Shown: piece after piece, positions 27,343 through 33,630 of the stretch | Numbering within the stretch: position 1 is the first letter of the stretch | Layout of the letters: the number at the start of each line of letters is the position of its first letter | Assembly: GCA_002473165.1 (NCBI GenBank) | Contig: DKSD01000005.1 | Coordinates: 1 to 33,630 of the forward strand | Direction: 5' to 3' | Origin: Succinatimonas sp. UBA7265 | GTDB lineage: Bacteria; Pseudomonadota; Gammaproteobacteria; Enterobacterales; Succinivibrionaceae | Length of the DNA: 33,630 nt | Translations under genes and position numbers: made by a program | The notes under the pieces: model-generated | What the model was told of the DNA's origin: nothing | Seen by the model: the letters and a program-made list of their open reading frames with translations, nothing else | The model's database searches: none

Positions 27343-27744
27343 ATGGCTGAAAAGAAAACAGTTCCGGCGGTACAGGGGGCGGTGCAGGCCGCCCCTGCCC
27401 CTGCCGCGGGTGTTGAGCGCGTGGCGCTTCCGATCCCGTTTAAGTACGAGGGCGAGGAAGTCGCCTTTGTGGATCTTTCCATTCTGAACATGTCCGGCGC
27501 GGACTTCCGCAAGCTGCGCCGCGATTACGTCCAGCTCATGAAGAACGGCCAGACGTTCGGCCAGGTGAGCCTGAGCCTTGCGCTTGACGATGACTTCATC
27601 GAGTTTGCGGCCATGCGTGTCAGCGGCAGGCGCGAGGATTTCTTCTCGGCCATGCCGGTGCAGGATTACATGACCGTTATGGGACGGCTTGAGACTTTTT
27701 TCTTGCAGTCGGTTTCGCCTACGGCCGCGACCTTCAAGGCATAG
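27343..27744 (+). CDS. Tail assembly chaperone (P2 gpE-like)
   Basis: The unshifted product is 133 residues: a low-complexity Ala/Pro start, then LPIPFKYEGEEVAFVDLSIL, MSGADFRKLRRDY and AAMRVSGRREDFFSAMPVQDYM. This is the gpE/tail assembly chaperone pattern found between tube and tape measure. Chaperones of this class coat the tape measure during assembly and are made in two lengths. The longer form here comes from a -1 frameshift at 27696-27702. Confidence 0.88.
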   Translation: MAEKKTVPAVQGAVQAAPAPAAGVERVALPIPFKYEGEEVAFVDLSILNMSGADFRKLRRDYVQLMKNGQTFGQVSLSLALDDDFIEFAAMRVSGRREDFFSAMPVQDYMTVMGRLETFFLQSVSPTAATFKA

Positions 27745-27920
27745 AAACCGATCTCAGGCGTTTATGCATGGCAATAGCCCCCGCCATGGGGGCTTCCTAT
27801 TTCGAACTGTTCGCCCAGCCGCTGATCTACGTCTGCGAGCTGACGGGCGATCTGGCTTACCTCAAACAGGAGGAAGCCAAAGAGATTAAACGGCACCAGG
27901 CGCGCCCGGGGAGACGCTGA
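27343..27920 (+). CDS. Frameshifted long form of the tail assembly chaperone (P2 E+E'-like)
   Basis: Reading 27343-27702, slipping back one base and continuing 27702-27920 gives a 192-residue fusion. The added frame is open from 27693 to the TGA at 27918 and has no good start of its own. Its product, LAVGFAYGRDLQGIETDLRR... then AMGASYFELFAQPLIYVCEL and DLAYLKQEEAKEIKRHQAR, looks like real protein and resembles E'-type extensions. The stop overlaps the tape measure ATG (TGATG), as expected for the true end of this reading unit. The coordinates are the outer limits of a joined CDS. Confidence 0.88.
27696..27702 (+). other. Programmed -1 ribosomal frameshift site T_TTT_TTC
   Basis: In the chaperone frame the codons are ACT TTT TTC, so the heptamer T-TTT-TTC satisfies X_XXY_YYZ. 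Both tRNAs can re-pair after slipping, and the -1 frame is open for 72 codons. The P2 gene E site is T_TTT_TTG at the same genomic position, so this is an orthologous recoding signal. Confidence 0.88.
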
Positions 27921-30601
27921 TGAGCAAGCTCTACGAGATGGCGGTGGCGCTTTCTGCCAAGCTTGACGCGTCGTTCGGCGGCGCGTTCGGGCAGGCTAAG
28001 CGCACCGTGGCGGGTTATCAGAAGGCGGTAAACGAGGCTTCAAAACAGAAGCTCGCGTTAGACCGCGTGATGAATCAGACTCGCTCGGTGCAGGCGGCCA
28101 ATCAGGCTTTCATTGCCGCGCAGCAGAAAGTGGCGGCGCTGGCAAGGCAGATGGCGGCGGCAAAACAGCCGTCGGCGGCGCTGAGGGCTGAGTATGCCCG
28201 GGCGCAAGCCGCGGTCAAAGCCGCGTCGGCGGCCTACAGCGCGCAGAAAGCCAAGCTCGATCAGGTCAAGGCGGCAAACGGCGCGAACGGCCAGTCTCTC
28301 AAGCAGATGACCGCCCGCTACAAAGAGCTGACCGCCGCCGCTGAGAAAGCGGCCAAAGCCCAGCGCTTTGAGAACGCCAAACAGCGCTTTGGCAACATCC
28401 AGAGCGCCGGGCGCGACCGTGCCATGGCGGGCGCAGGCCAGATGGCCGCGGCCTACGGCATGCTCAAGGGCGTGCAGGGCACGCTTGCGCCGGGCATGAA
28501 CTTGCAGGCGCAGATGTCGCAGGTGGCTGCGAACAGCGACTTTGATCCCAAACAGCTCCAGGCGCTTGACGATCTCGCCGTGAAGATCGGGCGCGACACC
28601 ACGCTGAGCGCGGATCAGGCCGCCGCCGGCATCAACTACATGGCAAAGCAGGGCGCGACCTACGCCCAGATAGTCAAGGCCATGCCGCAGATCGCGGCGG
28701 TTTCCGAAGCCGCAGGCATAGATGACGTGGGTCAGGCCGCCGAAATGACGACCAAACTCGTCAAAGCCTACGGCATGTCCCTGGACGATGTGGGCAAAGC
28801 AGGCGACATCCTCGCCGCGGCGTCCCGCAAATCCGGCACGGACATGGCATCCCTGGGCGACACGCTTGCGTCTGTAGGCCCGGTGGCGCAGTCCCTCGGG
28901 CTTGACTTCAAGCAGACGGCCGCGCTGGCCTCGACGCTCACCCGGGCTAACGTCCCGGTGGAGCAGATGCAGCTGGCGATGTCCGCCCTGCTCGCCCCCA
29001 CGAACGCCCAGGCAAAAGCGCTCACCCAGATGGGGATCAAGGCCGTTGACGCCGCAGGCAAGCAGAAGACCGTCGAGCAGCTGCTTGGAGAGCTTTCCAA
29101 GGCCACGGCGGGGCTGGGCGCGGCGCAGCGCGCGCAGGCGCTCAAACAGATCTTCGGCAACCGCGCGTTCGCCGCAGCCGACGCCCTGATGAAAGGCATG
29201 GCCGACGGCACCATCCCGGATCTTGAAAAGGAGATGGGCAGGCAGGGCACGGCCGCGAGAATGGCCGCGCAGAACAACGACAACCTTGCAGGCGACTTCA
29301 AGTCGCTGGGTTCTGCCATTGACTTTGCGAAGATCGGGATCTTCAAGGGCATGGAGCCTGCCCTGCGCACCATCACGCAGGCACTCTCGACCGCTGTCAC
29401 GACAGTCGGCAACTTCATCCAGGAGCATCAGACGCTCGCTGCGGTGATCGGAACCACGGTGGCGGTTTTAGGCGGCCTTCTGGGCGCTGTGGGCGCGGTG
29501 AACATTGCCGTGGGCGGCGCCATGTACATCTTCGGCGGCTTCGGCAAGAATGTGCTCGCCATTGCGGGCGCTTTGAAGAAGCTCAAGATCGGCACCATTG
29601 CCTACACAGTGGCGTCCAAAGCCTGCGCCGTGGTCATGGGCGTCATGAAGATCGCCATGGCGGCGCTCAACCTGGTGATGAACCTCAACCCGATCTTCCT
29701 CATCATCACGCTTATCGGCCTGCTGATCATGGCAGGCATTGCCCTGTACAAGCACTGGGATGACGTCAAGGCCAAATGCTCCGAGATGTGGGAGAGCGTC
29801 AAGGAGACGTTCACCGGGCTTTGGGATTCGGTAAAAGAGATCTTCTCGGGCATAGGCGACGCCATCTCAGAGGCGTGGGAATCGGCCAAGGCCAAAGTCA
29901 CGGCCAATGCCATAGCCACGTCTCAGATGATGACAAATGTCTGGAACACCATAAAGGACGTGTGGGAAAACGTCAAAACCTCCGTTTCCAACGCCATGGA
30001 CTCCGTGTGGGACACCGTCACGGGCGTGTGGGAGAGCGTCAAAACCACGTTTTCCGACATGCTCAAGTACGTGACGGACACGTTCAGCTCGCTGTGGTCG
30101 AGCGCCTGGCAGAAAGTCACGGACGTGTTCGGGAGCATCTTCGGCACGCTCAAGGACGTTGCCAAAGCCCCGATCAATGCGGTCATCGGTCTTATCAACA
30201 AGGCTATCGGCGCGCTCAACAGCTTTGGCGTTGATCTTCCTGCTGCGCTCGGCGGCGGCCATATCGGCTTCAACATTCCTGAGATCCCCCAGCTTGCCAA
30301 AGGCGGCATCATCAGCAGCCCGACGCTGGCCATGGTGGGCGAAGGCAGGGATCCCGAGGCGGTGATGCCGCTGCCAAAGCTCAGCGAGCTCATGAACATC
30401 GTCGGCGACCCGGGTTCATCCGGCGGCTCGACGGTAACGCTGAACTTTGCCCCGAACGTGACCGTCCAGGGCGGCGCGCAGGGCGCGGATCAGGTGCGTT
30501 CGGCTTTGGCTGACGCATCTCAGCTCATGCAACAGGAAATTGAGCGCTATTTCGCACAGAAAAACCGCTGGACTTACGGCAAAGGCAAGGCTTATGTCTG
30601 A
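27920..30601 (+). CDS. Tail tape measure protein
   Basis: At 893 residues this is the largest gene; tape length sets tail length. The N-terminal 180 residues are coiled coil rich in Ala, Gln and Lys, followed by a phage tape-measure core (GRDTTLSADQAAAGINYMAK, MTTKLVKAYGMSLDDVGKAG, ALASTLTRANVPVEQMQLAM, KALTQMGIKAVDAAGKQKTV). Two membrane-type regions lie at about 510-545 (AAVIGTTVAVLGGLLGAVGA...) and 590-615. A series of WDSVKE/WENVKT/WESVKT repeats runs from about 620 to 740, and a glycine-rich C-terminus follows (LAKGGIISSPTLAMVGEGRD). Such repeats are common in P2/Mu-like tape measures. It overlaps gpX by 8 bases. Confidence 0.95.
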   Translation: MSKLYEMAVALSAKLDASFGGAFGQAKRTVAGYQKAVNEASKQKLALDRVMNQTRSVQAANQAFIAAQQKVAALARQMAAAKQPSAALRAEYARAQAAVKAASAAYSAQKAKLDQVKAANGANGQSLKQMTARYKELTAAAEKAAKAQRFENAKQRFGNIQSAGRDRAMAGAGQMAAAYGMLKGVQGTLAPGMNLQAQMSQVAANSDFDPKQLQALDDLAVKIGRDTTLSADQAAAGINYMAKQGATYAQIVKAMPQIAAVSEAAGIDDVGQAAEMTTKLVKAYGMSLDDVGKAGDILAAASRKSGTDMASLGDTLASVGPVAQSLGLDFKQTAALASTLTRANVPVEQMQLAMSALLAPTNAQAKALTQMGIKAVDAAGKQKTVEQLLGELSKATAGLGAAQRAQALKQIFGNRAFAAADALMKGMADGTIPDLEKEMGRQGTAARMAAQNNDNLAGDFKSLGSAIDFAKIGIFKGMEPALRTITQALSTAVTTVGNFIQEHQTLAAVIGTTVAVLGGLLGAVGAVNIAVGGAMYIFGGFGKNVLAIAGALKKLKIGTIAYTVASKACAVVMGVMKIAMAALNLVMNLNPIFLIITLIGLLIMAGIALYKHWDDVKAKCSEMWESVKETFTGLWDSVKEIFSGIGDAISEAWESAKAKVTANAIATSQMMTNVWNTIKDVWENVKTSVSNAMDSVWDTVTGVWESVKTTFSDMLKYVTDTFSSLWSSAWQKVTDVFGSIFGTLKDVAKAPINAVIGLINKAIGALNSFGVDLPAALGGGHIGFNIPEIPQLAKGGIISSPTLAMVGEGRDPEAVMPLPKLSELMNIVGDPGSSGGSTVTLNFAPNVTVQGGAQGADQVRSALADASQLMQQEIERYFAQKNRWTYGKGKAYV

Positions 30602-30809
30602 TCAAACTTACGTCACCTCGCAGGGCGATGTGTGGGACACCATCGCAAAGAAGCAGCTGGGCTCAGAGCTCTACATGGACGCGCTCATCGGCGCGAACTG
30701 GGATCAGCGCAAGATCACCGTGTTCCCCTCAGGGGTGACGCTGAGGCTGCCTGAGATCACCGAAGAGAAAACCGAAACACAGGCGGCTGAGACAGCTCCT
30801 TGGAGATAA
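30594..30809 (+). CDS. Tail protein X (P2 gpX family)
   Basis: A 71-residue LysM-like protein: TSQGDVWDTIAKKQLGSELY MDALIGANWDQRKITVFPSG VTLRLPEI is the full gpX motif with D-WD-IA and N..... FP.G..L.. It links the tape measure to the baseplate hub and precedes gpD, as in P2 and many contractile systems. The ATG at 30594 is inside the tape measure end. Confidence 0.9.
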   Translation: MSDQTYVTSQGDVWDTIAKKQLGSELYMDALIGANWDQRKITVFPSGVTLRLPEITEEKTETQAAETAPWR

Positions 30810-30811
30810 GC

Positions 30812-31984
30812 ATGGGACTGTTAACCGTTGAGAGCGTGCCGCTGCGCACCTCCCTCAAAGTCATCTACACCGCAAAGACCGGCAAGAGCGCCGACATCAG
30901 CACCGACGTTGCCGCTGATCTGCTGTCGCTGAGCTACACCGACAAAGTCGGCGATGAGGCTGACAGCCTTTCGCTTCAATTCCAGGACGCATCGGCCAAA
31001 TGGGCGCTTGCCTGGGATCCTGAGCGCGGCGACACCGTGGCGGTGACCATAGGCACCAAGGACGGCCGCTCGGTCACTACCGGCAAGATGATGATCGACC
31101 GCCTGAGCATTTCAGGCAGGCCGCGCACCTTTACGATTGAAGCGGTAAACATTCCGCTCGACAACACCGTAAGGCGCACGCAGAAAGAGCGCGCCTTTGA
31201 AAGCACCACGCTTAAAGCCATAGGCGACCGCATCGCCGCGGACAACGGACTTGAGTTCAGCTACACAGCCGAAGATGATCCCGAGTTTGACCGCGTCAGC
31301 CAGAACAAGGAAACGGATCTCGAGTTCCTCGCGAGGATTTCCAAGGATTACGCGATCACCGTCAAGATCTTTGACGGCAAGCTCGTTATGTACGATCAGA
31401 AGGCGCTTGAGGCCTCCGAGGCCAAGGCGACGCTGACCGAATCAGGTTCAACGGTGCTTTCGTGGAGCTTTGAGACGCAGCAGGATCAGCGCTACAAGGC
31501 CGTGACCGTGCAGTGGCGCAATGTACGTCATACATCGGCAACCCGAAATTCAGCGTCCGAGGCTTCATCCGAGGACACCAAAGATTATGTGGCGCAATAC
31601 TACGGCAAGTCTTCTGGCAAAGGCTCAGCCAAAGCCGAGCCCAAGAAAGGCGCCGTCAAAACCACGGTCGAATACACCGACTACACCTACATCGACGACT
31701 CCATCGATGACAGCGCCCAGGTGTTTGTCATGAAGAAGCGCGTCAACTCCAAGGCTCAGGCTGAACAGATCGCCAAAGCGAAGCTCAGAGAGCTCAACCT
31801 GCATGCCGTGACCGGCAACATCTCGGTCATAGGCGATCCGACGCTGACGGCAGGCTCGGTCATAGAACTCAGCGGCTTTGGCTCGTTTGACGGGCGCTTC
31901 CTCATAGAAAGCGCCACCCATTCCGTGGGCGGTTCCGGCTACACCACAGGGCTGAACGTTCGCAAGTGCCAGGAGAAATACTGA
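30812..31984 (+). CDS. Baseplate hub protein gpD (phage late control gene D)
   Basis: A 390-residue hub protein equivalent to T4 gp27. Seen: LLSLSYTDKVGDEADSLSLQ, MMIDRLSISGRPRTFTIEAV, FESTTLKAIGDRIAADNGLE, FDRVSQNKETDLEFLARISK, and the C-terminal TGNISVIGDPTLTAGSVIEL plus GFGSFDGRFLIESATHSVGG. The ATG at 30812 is preferred over 30800 because GGAG (30801-30804) is well spaced for it and the gpX stop is at 30809. The name late control D comes from the P2 gene; the structural role is in the baseplate. Confidence 0.94.
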   Translation: MGLLTVESVPLRTSLKVIYTAKTGKSADISTDVAADLLSLSYTDKVGDEADSLSLQFQDASAKWALAWDPERGDTVAVTIGTKDGRSVTTGKMMIDRLSISGRPRTFTIEAVNIPLDNTVRRTQKERAFESTTLKAIGDRIAADNGLEFSYTAEDDPEFDRVSQNKETDLEFLARISKDYAITVKIFDGKLVMYDQKALEASEAKATLTESGSTVLSWSFETQQDQRYKAVTVQWRNVRHTSATRNSASEASSEDTKDYVAQYYGKSSGKGSAKAEPKKGAVKTTVEYTDYTYIDDSIDDSAQVFVMKKRVNSKAQAEQIAKAKLRELNLHAVTGNISVIGDPTLTAGSVIELSGFGSFDGRFLIESATHSVGGSGYTTGLNVRKCQEKY

Positions 31985-32508
31985 TGGACGAAGATCTCGC
32001 TAGCCAGCTGTCATGCATCATTCGCGTGGGCGTTATTTCATCTACGAACCCGGAAAAGCACACCTGCCGCGTAGCGTTCCCTGAATGCCGCACCGGATCG
32101 TATGAACTGCCGATCCTTGAGCGCAACGCTTTGAACAACGCTGACGCTCAGATGTATGACGTTGGCGAGAGCGTGCTGTGCATCTTTCTGCCTGACGGCC
32201 CTGAGGACGGTTTTATCATCGGCGCATTTTACGCTGAGCCGAATGTTCCGCCAACGAATTCGCAAGATGAACGCCGGGTGCTGTTTGCCGATGACACTTC
32301 GGTTACCTACAACAGGTCAAGCCATGAGCTTGATCTCGTTGACGGCGACACTCAGGTTCACGTTGACCGGGACTGTGTAAACATAAACACTCCGAAAGCA
32401 GTCAACATCGTAACCAGGGGCAATATTCTGCTTAATGCCTCCGGCAACATAGATATCAAGGCTGGCGGCACGGTTGCTCTCACGGGCGCGTCCGTTAAAG
32501 CCAATTAG
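31984..32508 (+). CDS. Baseplate spike protein gpV
   Basis: A 174-residue spike. The N-terminal OB-fold region reads IIRVGVISSTNPEKHTCRVA FPECRTGSYELPIL, then MYDVGESVLCIFLPDGPEDG FIIGAFYAE, as in P2 gpV/Mu gp45. The C-terminal third is a beta-helix (VNINTPKAVNIVTRGNILLN ASGNIDIKAGGTVALTGASV). AGGAG precedes the ATG, which overlaps the gpD stop. The spike trimer carries the PAAR tip encoded next. Confidence 0.93.
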   Translation: MDEDLASQLSCIIRVGVISSTNPEKHTCRVAFPECRTGSYELPILERNALNNADAQMYDVGESVLCIFLPDGPEDGFIIGAFYAEPNVPPTNSQDERRVLFADDTSVTYNRSSHELDLVDGDTQVHVDRDCVNINTPKAVNIVTRGNILLNASGNIDIKAGGTVALTGASVKAN

Positions 32509-32516
32509 AGGTTAAC

Positions 32517-33626
32517 ATGCCAGCCGCTACTCGTTTAAGTGACGCAAACAGCGGACATGATGCCTGCCCTCCGGCAACGCTTGCAAGCGGATCGTCTAAC
32601 GTTTATATCAACGGCAAGCCCGCCGGGCGTGTCGGCGACGCTTATGCGCCCCACGGATGTAAGGATCACCCTTCCCACGTTGGAAACATTTCGTCAGGCG
32701 CTCCGCACGTTTTCATCAATGACAAACCCGCCGCTCGCGTGGGTGACTCAGTATCCTGTGGCAGCACGGTTGCCGAAGGCTCAGACAATGTTATTGTCGG
32801 CGATGGCGGGGGCATGGAGACAGCATCAAATAATGGATTCAGCGCCGTTTCATCCAGTTTGCTGAGCGTCATTGAATACAAGCAGCGCATGAACAACCAG
32901 CTTTTGAGCAATCCTGACATCTCAGGCTCTCAAATGCTTGAATGCATTGAACGCAACACTGAGTACGAGAAAAATAAACTTGCTTTACTCCTTGCTGAAA
33001 TTTCAGATGCAATCGCGAATCGCGATTTTTCTGAAGGATCGGCTGACAAGCAAGGCTTTCTTTATCTGAGTGCTCAGTTCAGGAGATGGTTTGCCGGAGA
33101 CGCTGCATCGGCTGATATCAAAGAAGAACCCTACCTGATAGATTTGGACTGGGCCAGAAAGTATGAGCTGACCGAAAATGCATATCAGGATTTGGTGATA
33201 AACGCTCTCTCAGAAGCAGGTCAAAAATTACTTTTAAAACGGCTAAAACAGACAAATTTGCTTCCTGATGCGGTCGGCGAGGATGTTGCATTCGACTTTA
33301 CAAAATACAATCCCGGCCTTACCGTAGACGGAGAAAAGCCCGTCAACCAATACGACTTCATGGAAAAGCTTTATATAAATTCAAGAAACGTAGGGAGAAA
33401 CTTTGACGAGCTTGCAAAAAACGGTTTGATGGCAGGCTTAGGCTCGTTTGAGCTCAGAGCTTTACCTAAAGGCACGGTGTCAAAAAACAAAGACGGTACT
33501 TACTACGTCAGTGTTACGGGCTTAGCTGTTTATCTTCAAGATACGTTTGATTTTACTGATTCGAAGTATTACGGCTATTGGTCGTATCTCGAAAAGAACT
33601 TTTTTATTTCATGCCCATTACCTTAA
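32517..33626 (+). CDS. PAAR spike-tip protein with C-terminal effector-like extension
   Basis: A 369-residue two-part protein. Residues about 1-98 form a complete PAAR tip with two matching halves (SSNVYINGKPAGRVGDAYAP HGC...HPSHVGNIS and APHVFINDKPAARVGDSVSC GSTVAEGSDNVIVG), including the conserved Cys and His that hold the metal. Residues about 100-369 are a separate helical then mixed domain ending in KDGTYYVSVTGLAVYLQDTF DFTDSKYYGYW. That ending resembles the DUF6402-type C-terminal domains of PAAR-linked polymorphic proteins, here possibly cut short. The second part is clearly AT-richer. Phage PAAR tips are normally under 120 residues, so the extension is unusual and may be cargo carried on the tail tip. 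Confidence 0.85.
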   Translation: MPAATRLSDANSGHDACPPATLASGSSNVYINGKPAGRVGDAYAPHGCKDHPSHVGNISSGAPHVFINDKPAARVGDSVSCGSTVAEGSDNVIVGDGGGMETASNNGFSAVSSSLLSVIEYKQRMNNQLLSNPDISGSQMLECIERNTEYEKNKLALLLAEISDAIANRDFSEGSADKQGFLYLSAQFRRWFAGDAASADIKEEPYLIDLDWARKYELTENAYQDLVINALSEAGQKLLLKRLKQTNLLPDAVGEDVAFDFTKYNPGLTVDGEKPVNQYDFMEKLYINSRNVGRNFDELAKNGLMAGLGSFELRALPKGTVSKNKDGTYYVSVTGLAVYLQDTFDFTDSKYYGYWSYLEKNFFISCPLP

Positions 33627-33630
33627 GGCC

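Noticed and set aside
27689..27889. ATG-started 66-codon frame at the chaperone end
   Set aside because: Its product is Arg/Pro/Ser junk. The neighbouring -1 frame (27693-27920) is the protein-like one, reached by frameshifting.
28058..29428. 456-codon open frame on the minus strand
   Set aside because: It lies entirely opposite the tape measure gene. Its Arg/Leu/Gly/His-rich, low-motif product is what a GC-rich coding strand gives on its complement, and it has no ribosome site.
29788..30060. Tandem DNA repeats (TGGGA-AGCGTCAA-like) as a separate repeat element
   Set aside because: They encode the WxSVK/WxNVK repeats of the tape measure protein, so protein repetition explains them.

Overview
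The window joins a conjugative type IV secretion operon (1-5267) to the left part of a large integrated prophage (about 6200 to the right edge). GC-rich codon use, Shine-Dalgarno-led overlapping genes, a P-type (Trb) mating-pair apparatus and a lambda/Mu/P2-type phage point to a Gram-negative proteobacterium. From sequence alone I cannot separate a gut gammaproteobacterium (Succinivibrionaceae-like) from a betaproteobacterium.

Region 1 (1-5267) is a tightly overlapping operon: trbE 3' end, trbF (VirB8), trbG (VirB9), trbH (lipoprotein), trbI (VirB10), trbJ (VirB5-like) and trbL (VirB6). Together they make the inner-membrane ATPase, the scaffold/core complex and the channel. A perfect stem-loop and a RibD/DHFR-fold protein follow, then tRNA-Ser(GGA) with its own promoter.

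Region 2 (6126-8660) is the prophage left end: the tRNA 3' end as likely attachment site, short direct and inverted repeats, a P4-type tyrosine integrase, an unknown one-pass membrane protein, and a cluster of three hairpins.

Region 3 (8659-12778) is accessory and regulatory: an antitermination-Q-like protein, a near-consensus promoter with an internal palindrome driving two tiny membrane peptides, an RHH-like protein, a HAD phosphatase, a RhuM protein, small unknowns, and a chimeric DUF2335/HicB protein.

Region 4 (12779-16109) is the late switch and lysis region: helically phased GATCGTTT repeats, a structured leader ending in a terminator (a lambda pR'/tR'-like layout), a holin, a small membrane protein, a GH24 lysozyme, and Rz with embedded Rz1. 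It ends in two convergent gene-pair cassettes with nearly identical borders, a likely moron hotspot, followed by a cos-like dyad.

Region 5 (16110-33630) holds packaging and virion genes: lambda-type terminase, gpW-like protein, portal, ClpP-type protease with nested scaffold, decoration protein, capsid E, head-tail joining and tail completion proteins. A contractile Mu/P2-type tail follows: sheath, tube, chaperone with a T_TTT_TTC -1 frameshift, tape measure, gpX, gpD, gpV, and a PAAR spike tip carrying an AT-richer C-terminal extension that looks like a polymorphic effector domain. No repressor or replication genes are visible, so they must lie beyond the right edge or be missing.

The candidates most worth a second look are the bordered convergent cassettes (14798-15935), the PAAR-effector fusion, three CRISPR-repeat-like hairpins (8580, 23867, 23931), and the predicted late antitermination leader.
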